Assembly: GCA_963792655.1 (NCBI GenBank) | Contig: CAWBWU010000006.1 | Location: 1 to 64,000, forward strand | From: DOZZ01 sp963792655 | Lineage (GTDB): Bacteria > Acidobacteriota > Terriglobia > Bryobacterales > Bryobacteraceae | Direction of reading: 5' to 3' | DNA: 64,000 nt | Shown here: one piece after another, positions 34,791 through 43,269 of the stretch | Layout: every line of letters starts with the position of its first letter | How positions within the stretch are numbered: position 1 is the stretch's first letter | Program-made: the position numbers and the translations under genes | The notes under the pieces: generated by a model | Databases searched by the model: none | The model's input: only the letters and a program-made list of their open reading frames with translations | What the model was told of the DNA's origin: nothing

Positions 34791-35465
34791 CTAGCGCTGC
34801 TGGACGCTCAACGGTTCGGTCTGGTGGCGCACATCAATGCCCTGCACCAGGAAGATCACGTCTTCAGCGATGTTGGTCGCGTGGTCGGCAATACGCTCGA
34901 GGCTGCGCGCGATGAACAACATATCGAGTGCACGCAGAATGGATGAGGGATCGCTTTGCATGCAGCCGATCAGCTCTTTACTCATCGTGTTGCGCAGTTG
35001 ATCCACCTCGTCATCCGAGGCGATGATGCGCTGCGCGGCTTCAGAATCCTGCTTGACGAAGGAGTCGAGAACGCCGAGCACCATGTTCTCAACCATGGAA
35101 CAGAGGCGCGCAATGTCGATCTTGTTCGTCACCGGCGGAAGATTCATCGTGGTGAGCGAGCGTTCGACGATGTTCGCCGCCAGATCGCCCATGCGCTCCA
35201 GGTCGGTGGTGATTTTGATGGCCGCGATTACGAGCCGCATATCGCGCGCGACCGGTTGATTGCGAGCCATGATGCGCATGGTGAAATCGTCGATTTGAAT
35301 TTCCATCGCATCGATGCGGCTCTCATCGCGCAGCACCTGGTGCGCCAGGTCTTCGCTCTTCTCGGTGAGAGACAGAACGCTGCGATGGACCGACGAGGCT
35401 ACCAGTCCACCCATTTCCAGAATCTGCTGGTTCAGCGCCTCTAGTTCTAGTTCGAACGGTCGCAT
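34791..35465 (-). CDS. phoU: Phosphate transport system regulator PhoU
   Basis: This 224-residue protein is two similar three-helix PhoU repeats: ELEALNQQILEMGGLVASSV and ...QIDDFTMRIMARNQPVARDMRLVIAAIKITTDLERMGDLAANI, then LDMLFIARSLERIADHATNIAEDVIFLVQG. The DLERMGD and SLERIADHATN helices carry the metal-binding acidic/His pattern. PhoU damps PhoR/PhoB signalling when phosphate is plentiful. It is the last gene of the pst operon and convergent with the J protein. Confidence 0.96.
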   Translation of the reverse strand: MRPFELELEALNQQILEMGGLVASSVHRSVLSLTEKSEDLAHQVLRDESRIDAMEIQIDDFTMRIMARNQPVARDMRLVIAAIKITTDLERMGDLAANIVERSLTTMNLPPVTNKIDIARLCSMVENMVLGVLDSFVKQDSEAAQRIIASDDEVDQLRNTMSKELIGCMQSDPSSILRALDMLFIARSLERIADHATNIAEDVIFLVQGIDVRHQTEPLSVQQR

Positions 35466-35496
35466 GTTGTTTGTCTTTTTTGCCAGCGAAACGGAT

Positions 35497-36327
35497 CTAC
35501 CCGAACCGGCCCGTGATGTAGTCTTCGGTCTCTTTTTTGTGAGGACGCTTGAAGATGGTGTCGGTCGAGTCGTACTCGATCAATTTGCCCAGCAGGAAGA
35601 AGCCCGTCTTGTCGGCCACGCGCGCGGCCTGCTGCATGTTGTGAGTGACGATGACGATGGTGGTCTGCTTCTTGATTTCGAGCAGCAAGTCTTCGATCTT
35701 CGCGGTTGCAATGGGATCGAGCGCCGAGCAAGGCTCATCGAGCAACAGCACTTCCGGATCGACCGCGAGCGCGCGCGCAATGCACAGACGCTGCTGCTGA
35801 CCGCCCGAAAGCGCATAGGCCGACTTCTGCAGCTTATCTTTTACTTCGTCCCACAGCGCGGCGCGGCGCAAACTGCGCTCCACGATCTCGCGCATGTTGC
35901 CTTTCATGCCGTTGATGGTGGGTCCGTACGCGACGTTGTCGTAGATTGATTTCGGGAACGGATTGGGCCGCTGGAAAACCATGCCCACTCGACGGCGCAG
36001 GCTGTTGACCTCGATCTGCAACATGTCCTCGCCATCAAGCAAAATTTCGCCTTCGAAACGTGCGCCGCGGATGGTGTCGTTGATGCGGTTCAGAGTGCGC
36101 AGGAACGTGGACTTACCGCATCCCGACGGCCCGATCAACGCGGTGATGCTGTTCGGCGCGACGTCAAGCGAGATTCCGTGCAGCGCCTGGAACGTGCCGT
36201 AGAAGAACTTCAGATCGATCGTCTGCAGCTTCGCCACAGCGGCTTCGGGACTGACACGGATCGGTTGCGGCGCCGGGGCCGGCTGTTCTGTTTGATGGCT
36301 CACTCGGGATTCCGGAGCAGGGCTCAT
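35497..36327 (-). CDS. pstB: Phosphate ABC transporter ATP-binding protein
   Basis: This 276-residue ABC ATPase has an N-terminal polar extension of about 30 residues, Walker A GPSGCGKST, the signature LSGGQQQR, Walker B VLLLDEPCSALD, and the H-loop VTHNMQQ. The PstB hallmarks GMVFQRPNPFPKSIYDNVAYG and YITGRFG end are present. It powers phosphate uptake through PstC/PstA. It starts seven bases after the pstA stop. Confidence 0.97.
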   Translation of the reverse strand: MSPAPESRVSHQTEQPAPAPQPIRVSPEAAVAKLQTIDLKFFYGTFQALHGISLDVAPNSITALIGPSGCGKSTFLRTLNRINDTIRGARFEGEILLDGEDMLQIEVNSLRRRVGMVFQRPNPFPKSIYDNVAYGPTINGMKGNMREIVERSLRRAALWDEVKDKLQKSAYALSGGQQQRLCIARALAVDPEVLLLDEPCSALDPIATAKIEDLLLEIKKQTTIVIVTHNMQQAARVADKTGFFLLGKLIEYDSTDTIFKRPHKKETEDYITGRFG

Positions 36328-36334
36328 ATTGAGA

Positions 36335-37183
36335 TTATCCTCTCTGAGCCCCGGCGCCTCGGCCGAGGATCAGACGTGTCGCAATGTTGGCGGTCAGCAC
36401 CAGCGCGAGCAGAACCAAACCTGCCGCCCAAGCCTGACGATGCCAGTCATCGTAGGGAGAAATTGCGTAATTGAAAATCATGACCGGCAGCGCAGACGTT
36501 GCCTGGTTGAGATTGCTGCTCCAGAAATTGTTCCCGAAGCTTGTGAAAAGCAGAGGCGCCGTTTCACCGGCGATGCGAGCGACACCGAGAATCACACCGG
36601 TGGCCACGCCGCGAATCGATGCTGGAACCACGACGAGGGCGACGGTTTTCCACTTACTCGCGCCAAGTGCCAGAGAGGCTTCGCGCATCGACTGAGGTAC
36701 GGCGCGCATGAACTGCTCTGTGGCGCGTACGACGATTGGAATCAGCATCAGGCTGAGCGCAAAGCCCCCGGCCCACGCGGAGAAATGCTTCACGGGGCGA
36801 ACCACGAGGAACCACGCAAAGATACCGATGACGATGGACGGAACGCCGTTCAGTAAATCGGCTGTGTAGCGCACGATAAACGGGAACGTCGTACCCCCAA
36901 ACTCAGCCAGATATACGCCGCCGAGGAAACCGACAGGAATTCCGATCGCGGCGGCGATACCAATTAGCTCTGCAGTGCCGACAATCGCGTTGGCCATGCC
37001 GCCGCCGGTTTCTCCGGGGCTTTTCGGGAGCTGAGTGAAAAACGCCCAGTTCAGGCTCTTGCCGCCGTTATAAACGAGGTAGCCAAGGATCAGGATCAGG
37101 ATGGAGACGGTCAGAAATGTGCATACGCCTGTGAGCGAAAGCATCAAGACGTTCACGAATTTTCGCCATCGCATCCGGTTCAT
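36335..37183 (-). CDS. pstA: Phosphate ABC transporter permease PstA
   Basis: This 282-residue inner-membrane permease has six predicted helices and the EAA-like loop REASLALGASKWKTVALVVVPASIRGVATGVILGVARIAGETAPLLFT, the segment that contacts PstB. IPVGFLGGVYLAEFG and GVPSIVIGIFAWFLVV are typical of PstA. It overlaps pstC by four bases (ATGA). Confidence 0.96.
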   Translation of the reverse strand: MNRMRWRKFVNVLMLSLTGVCTFLTVSILILILGYLVYNGGKSLNWAFFTQLPKSPGETGGGMANAIVGTAELIGIAAAIGIPVGFLGGVYLAEFGGTTFPFIVRYTADLLNGVPSIVIGIFAWFLVVRPVKHFSAWAGGFALSLMLIPIVVRATEQFMRAVPQSMREASLALGASKWKTVALVVVPASIRGVATGVILGVARIAGETAPLLFTSFGNNFWSSNLNQATSALPVMIFNYAISPYDDWHRQAWAAGLVLLALVLTANIATRLILGRGAGAQRG

Positions 37184-38154
37184 TGTCCACCGCTGCCCTT
37201 GCGGGCCGTAGCAATTATGAGCAGGCGGGCTGCCGCATTCAGGACGATGGTCAGGATGAAGAGAACTAAACCGAGCAGGACCAAAGAATGCATGAAGATT
37301 TCGCTGCCGGCTTCGGCAAATTCGTTCGCAATGACGGCTGCAATCGTGTAACCAGGCGAAAACAAAGAGGCATGCACGGCGGGATCGTTACCGATCACCA
37401 TCGTCACCGCCATCGTTTCACCCAGGGCGCGCGCGAGACCCAAAAAGATCGACCCCATAATGCCCAACTTGGCGAACGGGACCACCGCGTCCCAAGTTGC
37501 CTCCCACCTCGTAGCACCAAGCGCCAGCGCCGCTTCGCGCTGCTCACGCGGAACGTTCAATAGAGCTTCGCGCGAGACCGAGATGATGAACGGAAAGGTC
37601 ATAATCGCCAGAATGGTTCCAGCGGTAAGATAGCCGACGCCATAGATAGCGCCTTGAAAAATCGGTAAGAAGCCGAAAGATGCTTTGAGCGCAGGCTCGA
37701 CCACGCTCCGCATAAATGGAACTAAGGTGAAGACAGCGAGCAGGCCATAGATAACGGACGGCACCGCTGCAAGCAATTCAATCATGAAAGTCAGCGGACC
37801 TGACCAGTTAGGCGGCGCTAGTTCCGACAAGAAGATTGCAGCGCCTACGCCGAGTGGGACCGAGATCAGCAACGCAAGAAACGCTGTGACACAGGTGCCG
37901 TAGATAAACGGCAGCGCCCCGTATATCTCGCCGTTGTGATCCCAGGCCTGTGAAGTGAAGAAGCCAAAGCCAAACTTCTGGCTGGCCAGAGTAGAGTGGA
38001 TAAAAAGCTGATAGGCGAGAGTAATCGTGATCAGCAGAACCAGGGCAGCGAACGCTAACGTGATGAGCTTAGCTATCGCATCAGCGTTAAACGCCCGCTG
38101 CCAGATACTGGCCGAAGTCGCTGTGTGTACAGGTACTGCGGCGGGAGTACTCAT
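37180..38154 (-). CDS. pstC: Phosphate ABC transporter permease PstC
   Basis: This 324-residue partner permease has the family signature AAVPSVIYGLLAVFTLVP and the ATPase-contact loop REQREAALALGATRWEATWDAVVPFAKLGIMGSIFLGLARALGETMAVTMVIGN. The N-terminal cytoplasmic stretch of about 25 residues precedes the first helix. Its start codon touches the pstS stop (TAGATG), so the genes are co-translated. Confidence 0.97.
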   Translation of the reverse strand: MSTPAAVPVHTATSASIWQRAFNADAIAKLITLAFAALVLLITITLAYQLFIHSTLASQKFGFGFFTSQAWDHNGEIYGALPFIYGTCVTAFLALLISVPLGVGAAIFLSELAPPNWSGPLTFMIELLAAVPSVIYGLLAVFTLVPFMRSVVEPALKASFGFLPIFQGAIYGVGYLTAGTILAIMTFPFIISVSREALLNVPREQREAALALGATRWEATWDAVVPFAKLGIMGSIFLGLARALGETMAVTMVIGNDPAVHASLFSPGYTIAAVIANEFAEAGSEIFMHSLVLLGLVLFILTIVLNAAARLLIIATARKGSGGQ

Positions 38155-39162
38155 CTACTTAATTTGTGCGATAGCTTGCGTTTCTTTTGAAACTACCGCT
38201 GCCGGAAGCGGAGCGTAACCAAGCGTCTGGGTATAAGTTTGACCTTTGGTTAGCATCCAATGCAGGAAGTCGGTAATTGCTTTGCGCTTCGCCGCATCTT
38301 CCACATGAGTCGGAATCAGCAGCCAGGTGAAAGTGGAGATCGGATACGCCTTGGCTCCCGAAGCGTTCGTGATCGAGACCTTGAAGTCGGCCGGCATTGT
38401 CACCGCGGCTGCCGCGGCAGTCACGCTCGCCAAGTCTGCCTTTACAAAAGCTCCCGAAGAATTCTTCACTTCGCCGTAGCCCATCTTGTTCTGCAGCGCA
38501 TAGATCAGTTCCACGTACCCAATCGAGTTCGGCGTCTGGCGAACCATTCCCGAGACTCCCTCATTGCCCTTGGCGCCCAGGCCAACTGGCCAGCTTACCG
38601 AAGTATCCGGCTTGATCTTCGCTTTGAATGCCGGGCTCACTTTCGCCAGATAATCGACAAACACGAACGTCGTTCCGCTACCGTCTGACCGGTGCACCAC
38701 AACGATATCATCGGCCGGCAGTTTCACGCCAGGATTCGCTTTGGCGAGCGCCGGATCGTTCCACTTGGTGATGGTGCCGAGGAAAATGCCGGCAAGCGCG
38801 TCGCCCGTGAATTTAAGATCACCGGAGACGCCAGGCACGTTATACGTAGGTACGACTGCGCCCAGCACTGTAGGAAAGTGCAGCGCTTTGACCTTCATCG
38901 CCGTTTCCTGAGCATCGGAGAGCGGCTTGTCGGAGGCGCCGAAGTCCACCGTGCCTTCGGTCAACTGGCGGATTCCACCGCCGGAGCCGATCGACTGGTA
39001 GTTGATCTCGGTCCCTTTGTGAGCGGAGGCAAATTCGTTGAACCACTTCGAGTAAATCGGGTACGGAAAGGTCGCGCCGGCTGCACTTAACTTCACATTC
39101 TGCGCGTTGACCACGCCGGTTAAGGCAAGTGATGCGATCGCGATGGCTAATTTGCTGTTCAT
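38155..39162 (-). CDS. pstS: Periplasmic phosphate-binding protein PstS
   Basis: This 335-residue substrate-binding protein has the signal peptide LAIAIASLALTGVVNA and phosphate-binding blocks LSAAGATFPYPIYSKW, SIGSGGGIRQLTEGTVDFGASDKPLSD and VVHRSDGSGTTFVFVDYL. It captures phosphate for PstCAB. Only 36 bases separate it from the porin gene upstream, so both belong to one transcript. Confidence 0.97.
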   Translation of the reverse strand: MNSKLAIAIASLALTGVVNAQNVKLSAAGATFPYPIYSKWFNEFASAHKGTEINYQSIGSGGGIRQLTEGTVDFGASDKPLSDAQETAMKVKALHFPTVLGAVVPTYNVPGVSGDLKFTGDALAGIFLGTITKWNDPALAKANPGVKLPADDIVVVHRSDGSGTTFVFVDYLAKVSPAFKAKIKPDTSVSWPVGLGAKGNEGVSGMVRQTPNSIGYVELIYALQNKMGYGEVKNSSGAFVKADLASVTAAAAAVTMPADFKVSITNASGAKAYPISTFTWLLIPTHVEDAAKRKAITDFLHWMLTKGQTYTQTLGYAPLPAAVVSKETQAIAQIK

Positions 39163-39198
39163 CGATAGTCTCCTAGATTGTATGTCTCGCGAATTGCC

Positions 39199-40836
39199 TT
39201 ACGGCAACACGTAACGCAGGTTGGCGTAGCCCATGTGCAGGTCGGCATTGCGGGGCTGGAGCGGGTCGATCACCGAGTACGGGCTGCGCGACAGATACGA
39301 ATACTGCAGCATCAGTTGCAGCGCGCCATAGCGGGGGTTCTTCCAGAACACCTGCGTCATCCCGAGGGTGCCTTCCTGGATGGTGCGGTTGTTGCTGTTC
39401 GACGAGCCGCGGAAGCCATAACCAACCAGCTTGCCGGTCGAGTCGATTGCCTGCGCGCGGCGAATGTAAGTGCCGCCGTAGTAGGCGTAGAACAGTGTGT
39501 TCTTGGTTGCCTGCAGCTCCACACCGTCCACGGTGGAGCCCGAGTGCACCAGCGACATGCTGCCATCGGCATTCACGATCAGGTCCGGCGTACCGGTGTT
39601 CGCGATGTAACGGCCACCGCCATCGCTCGCATAGTTATTCGAGAGGAAGCGGAAGTTTTTCACCAGTTCGATGTTGAAGTTGATCGCGCCGCCGACGCCT
39701 TCTTTCTTGAAGCTGGTCTTGCTGAGCGGGTTGTAGCTTTTGAAGGTACGGGCTACACCGGCGAATTCGAGGTGCGCCCTGGAACCGCTATCGAACGCCA
39801 CCTTGGCGATCAGGTCGGGGATCAGGTTGGGGTTGCTCGAGGTCGAGTTCCCGCTGTTGAATTCGCTCGCATACGGAGTCGCGAGCAAGCTCGGCAGCGT
39901 TACGCCGCCGCCAATGTACTGCTCAGGATTCTCGGCGGCCACGGCGAAGTGGACCTTGTCGCCCGCGTGGTACGCCAGCCGGATGCCAGGATCACGTGAC
40001 CAGACGAGGCCCGCCTGGTAATTCGTGTCTACGTTCTGCGTGAAGAAGATGTCGCCCGGGATCGGTGAGATGCCCTTGCGGCCCGGTGTCATCAGGCTCC
40101 ACATCTGGCCGCCGGTCAGCTCCCAGCCGTTGCGTTTCACGTCGACAAAGAACAGCCGCATGCGCAACGCGTTCGAGTTGCTGGTCACGGTGAGGTTCGC
40201 CGGCGCCGCGCCCAGGAAGTCTGTTTCGAGGTAACCCAGAACCTTCGCGCCGAGGACCGTCGAATCGATGCGCAGTCCAACGCGCGAGTTTTGCGTGCTA
40301 AACCGCGTCTCACCAATGTTCGGAGTGACGGTGGTCGCGTTGCCATAAGGAATCGCGCCGAAGTTCGACGCGATGCCACCGCCGAGGTCGGCGGAGCGCG
40401 AAACCGAGGTCAAATCCATAAAGCCCAGCGGAGTGAAATCAGCAATGCCGATGCGGAACGAGAGCGGCGCAACATCGGAATTCTGGCCTGCCGCAACCTG
40501 GTTCTGACCACCGAGCGAAGTGGCGCGCGGAGCCGAGACAGCAACCGGGACAACCGGTGTCAAGCTCGCGACCATACCCGCAGATGCCGGAGCAATGTGA
40601 GTTTCCGCGGCTTCAAGGCGCTTGGACGCGCGCTCAATCAGCGCCTGCTGCGCGAGCAGTGAGCTGCGGAGCTCGGCGAGCTGCTTCTGCTGCTCAGCCA
40701 ACTGCGTTTTCAACTGCTGGATTTCTTCGTTTGAGCCGACCACATTTTCCTGGGCCATCAACGGCGCCGAGGCCAACATCGAAACTGCCATGGTCGCGCT
40801 CAGGACGCGGAACAGGCCAGATTTTAAACCCTTCAA
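39199..40836 (-). CDS. Outer-membrane porin of the phosphate operon
   Basis: A TTG at 40836, nine bases after AAGGAA, begins a signal peptide (LFRVLSATMAVSMLASAPLMA). A trimeric coiled coil (EEIQQLKTQLAEQQKQLAELRSSLLAQQALIERASKRLEAAE, with register of heptads) and a large beta-barrel of about 400 residues follow, ending YANLRYVLP with a terminal aromatic-rich strand. It is the usual acidobacterial-type porin with coiled-coil stalk. Its position before pstS suggests it lets phosphate or organophosphates cross the outer membrane. The frame could start earlier (40905), but without a ribosome site. Confidence 0.82.
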   Translation of the reverse strand: MKGLKSGLFRVLSATMAVSMLASAPLMAQENVVGSNEEIQQLKTQLAEQQKQLAELRSSLLAQQALIERASKRLEAAETHIAPASAGMVASLTPVVPVAVSAPRATSLGGQNQVAAGQNSDVAPLSFRIGIADFTPLGFMDLTSVSRSADLGGGIASNFGAIPYGNATTVTPNIGETRFSTQNSRVGLRIDSTVLGAKVLGYLETDFLGAAPANLTVTSNSNALRMRLFFVDVKRNGWELTGGQMWSLMTPGRKGISPIPGDIFFTQNVDTNYQAGLVWSRDPGIRLAYHAGDKVHFAVAAENPEQYIGGGVTLPSLLATPYASEFNSGNSTSSNPNLIPDLIAKVAFDSGSRAHLEFAGVARTFKSYNPLSKTSFKKEGVGGAINFNIELVKNFRFLSNNYASDGGGRYIANTGTPDLIVNADGSMSLVHSGSTVDGVELQATKNTLFYAYYGGTYIRRAQAIDSTGKLVGYGFRGSSNSNNRTIQEGTLGMTQVFWKNPRYGALQLMLQYSYLSRSPYSVIDPLQPRNADLHMGYANLRYVLP

Positions 40837-40930
40837 TTGAGTCGTTTCCTTAAAAAGAAAGTCGCGGGGCGTGAGCTCCCGCGCGCACCCCTGGTGCAAT
40901 ACCACTTCAGTTTAAAAGGAGGAAGACGTT

Positions 40931-40974
40931 GAACAGGTTAGCGTTCGATGAAGGTATTGTTACGGTTCAGTGAA
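40931..40974 (-). promoter_or_regulatory. Candidate Pho box, four 11-bp phased repeats
   Basis: On the minus strand four consecutive 11-mers TTCACTGAACC, GTAACAATACC, TTCATCGAACG and CTAACCTGTTC lie 95 bases before the porin start. They share a TTCAY/TAACM-type head and an AACC/ACC-type tail. PhoB/PhoP-family regulators bind repeats spaced 11 bp apart. A TTTAAA that could serve as a -10 box follows 14 bases later. The identity of the regulator is inferred. Confidence 0.5.
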
Positions 40975-41004
40975 CCTGAGGGATTAGAAATCACATTGAG
41001 GGCC

Positions 41005-41034
41005 GGGGCCATTTCTTACTACGAAAATGGCCCC
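41005..41034 (-). terminator. Terminator hairpin after the gene at 41057
   Basis: A perfect 10-bp stem GGGGCCATTT/AAATGGCCCC with a ten-base loop lies 23 bases beyond the stop of the secreted protein at 41057. It separates that gene from the phosphate operon promoter. No T-tract longer than three follows. Confidence 0.7.
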
Positions 41035-41056
41035 GTTTGGCTGCTGACCAACCCGC

Positions 41057-42040
41057 TTATTTCGAGAGGGGACCGCTATGCATTCTGCGCGGCTGTTCCT
41101 GTTGGACAGCTCTCTCGCTCTGCGCCGCCGTAGTGAGAAGTGCTTCCAATTGGTTCTCGGGGATCGTCAGGTCCAGCTTCAAGTCGCTACCGGTTGCGGT
41201 TACATTCAACGTCTGCAACAGAGCAACTGCGGGCGCGGCTTCTTTCGGTGCGCTCGATTGCGCCATGAGGGCGAGGAACTTTACGACGTCGCGCAAAGCC
41301 GTAGCGTCCTTCGCATCGGCAGTTACTGCTGAAGCCGAAAGCTGCACGGAAGCTCCGAATTTCACGCCACCGCTCGCCTGCTGAATTTTGTTCAGCAAAT
41401 CACTGCTGAGCAAGTTACCGGCAATCCCCGGCGCTGCGGGCGTCGTACCGGCGGGAGGAACCATCATCGAAAGCGGAAGTGTCGACACAGCCCAGGCATC
41501 CTCCGTCGCGCTCAATTCGGCAATGCGAGCCGCGATCACCGGATCGAGTGCACTTGCCTGCAAGCGGCGATCGAGCGCTGCCATCACGCTCGCAGGATCG
41601 CCTGCAACGGCGGTATTCGCGTCCAGAAAAGCGAAAGCGCCGTCATGGGAGCCTACCGTTACCAGTTGTGCCCCGCCGTAGTTCTGCCGCTGTGCCCCGG
41701 CCGGCAGCAGGCTGAGCAGCTTCTGCACATCGAAATTCCCCTTCGCCATGACCAGGTGTGACGGTCCGGCTGTGGGATCGACCGTCGCGGCTATCAAAAT
41801 CTCGTGCAGATCGTTGCGTGGGTCGAAACCAGTCGTGGAAACAAACTGCTGCAAACCGGGCTCGATCGGCATCATCGAAAGAACGAACTGACCGAACGGA
41901 CTGTTGCGCGCTTGATCCACGTTCACACCCGCGATCACTTTCGCGTTCGGTGGGAGCATGCTCAGTAACTGGGGATCGGCAGCGCTCAGCAGGCTGGTGC
42001 AGCCGAGGACAGCAGACGCCAGGATGGCGGCGAATTTCAT
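41057..42040 (-). CDS. Secreted protein of unknown function
   Basis: The ATG at 42040 follows GAGAGG and starts a signal peptide (KFAAILASAVLGCTSLLSA). The mature 308 residues begin LSMLPPNAKVIAGVNVDQARNSPFGQFVLS, a motif I have seen in acidobacterial exported proteins, and show two related alpha/beta halves with AGDPASVMAALDRR as a likely turn. It ends in a charged tail. No enzymatic signature is visible. The frame could start at 42058 without change in the signal peptide. Confidence 0.75.
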   Translation of the reverse strand: MKFAAILASAVLGCTSLLSAADPQLLSMLPPNAKVIAGVNVDQARNSPFGQFVLSMMPIEPGLQQFVSTTGFDPRNDLHEILIAATVDPTAGPSHLVMAKGNFDVQKLLSLLPAGAQRQNYGGAQLVTVGSHDGAFAFLDANTAVAGDPASVMAALDRRLQASALDPVIAARIAELSATEDAWAVSTLPLSMMVPPAGTTPAAPGIAGNLLSSDLLNKIQQASGGVKFGASVQLSASAVTADAKDATALRDVVKFLALMAQSSAPKEAAPAVALLQTLNVTATGSDLKLDLTIPENQLEALLTTAAQSERAVQQEQPRRMHSGPLSK

Positions 42041-42088
42041 GGTGAACCTCTCACCCATGATAACGAGCGTGCCGCGCGCTCAGTTCGC

Positions 42089-43189
42089 TTAAATTTTGGT
42101 CTGCTGCGGAACAGCACCAAGCGGCACCTGTTCCAGGATGCGAATGCCGAAACCTTCGAGCGCTACGACTTTGCGCGGGTGGTTGGTCAATAGCCGGATT
42201 TCTCGGAGTCCCAGGTCGGCCAGAATCTGCGCGCCGATACCGCTTTCGAACTGCATTTGGAACTGACCGGCTAACCCGGGGTAAAGCTGGACACCGGGCG
42301 CGGGAGTGCCGGTCTGATGCAGAAAGACCACCGCTCCAGCGCCTTCGTCGGCAATCTGCCGCATGGCCGCTCGCACCAGCGCGCCACCCTCGGTGCCCGG
42401 TTGTGAATCGCCGTAGACGTAGTGGGAGTGCATCCGCACCAGCACGCCGTTGCGGCCAGCGACGTCGCCCTTCACAAAAGCGCGATGCGTTCCGGGGTCG
42501 TAATCGCTCGCGTAAGTGATCACGCGAAAGTCGCCAAACTCATGCACGGCGGCTTCTTCGTTCAGACGGTGAATGTAGCGCTCGTGCTCCAGCCGGTACC
42601 GGATCAGATCGGCGACGGAACACATCTTGAGCCCGTGCCTGGCGCAGTATTGCTCCAGCTCCGGCACGCGCGCCATGCTGCCGTCGTCGTTCATGATTTC
42701 GCAAATCACGCCTGCCGCCGTCAAACCGGCCAGGCGCGCCAGATCCACCGCCGCTTCGGTCTGCCCGGCGCGCACCAGCACGCCGCCTTCACGCGCGCGC
42801 AACGGAAACATATGTCCCGGGCGGGCCAGGTCGGACGGTCTGCTGGCGGGGCTGACCAGCGTCTGAATCGTCAGCGCGCGATCGTGAGCAGAGATTCCCG
42901 TCGTGACGCCCTGCCGCGCTTCGACCGACACACAAAATGCCGTCCCGAAGTTCGAAGTATTCTGCGCAGACATCAACGGCAGATTCAGATGATCGCAACG
43001 CGCGGGAGTCAGCGCGACGCAAATCAACCCGCGCCCATGCGTCGCCATGAAGTTGACGATCTCGGGGGTGACCTTCTCTGCCGCTATGGTGAGATCGCCT
43101 TCGTTCTCGCGATCCTCATCATCCACGACGACGACCATGCGTCCGGCGCGAATCTCCTCGATAGCTTCCGGGATAGGCACGAAAGGCAT
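42089..43189 (-). CDS. ribB: DHBP synthase with degenerate GTP cyclohydrolase II domain
   Basis: The ATG at 43189 gives 366 residues. The N-terminal half is a complete 3,4-dihydroxy-2-butanone 4-phosphate synthase: VVDDEDRENEGDL, HGRGLICVAL and GHMFPLRAREGGVL. The second half has the fold of GTP cyclohydrolase II (RVITYASDYDPGTH, VLVRMHSHYVYGD) but lacks the zinc cysteines normally found as CxxGDxFxSxxCDC, here SHYVYGDSQPGTEGG. So the riboflavin-ring step from ribulose 5-phosphate should work, while GTP cyclohydrolase activity probably does not. Another RibA should exist elsewhere. Confidence 0.93.
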   Translation of the reverse strand: MPFVPIPEAIEEIRAGRMVVVVDDEDRENEGDLTIAAEKVTPEIVNFMATHGRGLICVALTPARCDHLNLPLMSAQNTSNFGTAFCVSVEARQGVTTGISAHDRALTIQTLVSPASRPSDLARPGHMFPLRAREGGVLVRAGQTEAAVDLARLAGLTAAGVICEIMNDDGSMARVPELEQYCARHGLKMCSVADLIRYRLEHERYIHRLNEEAAVHEFGDFRVITYASDYDPGTHRAFVKGDVAGRNGVLVRMHSHYVYGDSQPGTEGGALVRAAMRQIADEGAGAVVFLHQTGTPAPGVQLYPGLAGQFQMQFESGIGAQILADLGLREIRLLTNHPRKVVALEGFGIRILEQVPLGAVPQQTKI

Positions 43190-43269
43190 TGCTTGACTTC
43201 TCACTATAGCGTTAGCGCAACGCTCATTCCGATGCTGTAAATACGGCGCGGGATACAATAACCAATCCG

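Noticed and set aside
36335..36856. Plus-strand frame of 175 codons antisense to pstA
   Set aside because: It mirrors a well-conserved permease and has no features of its own.
43190..43269. FMN riboswitch before the riboflavin gene
   Set aside because: Only 80 bases separate the divergent genes and none of the conserved RFN stems is present.
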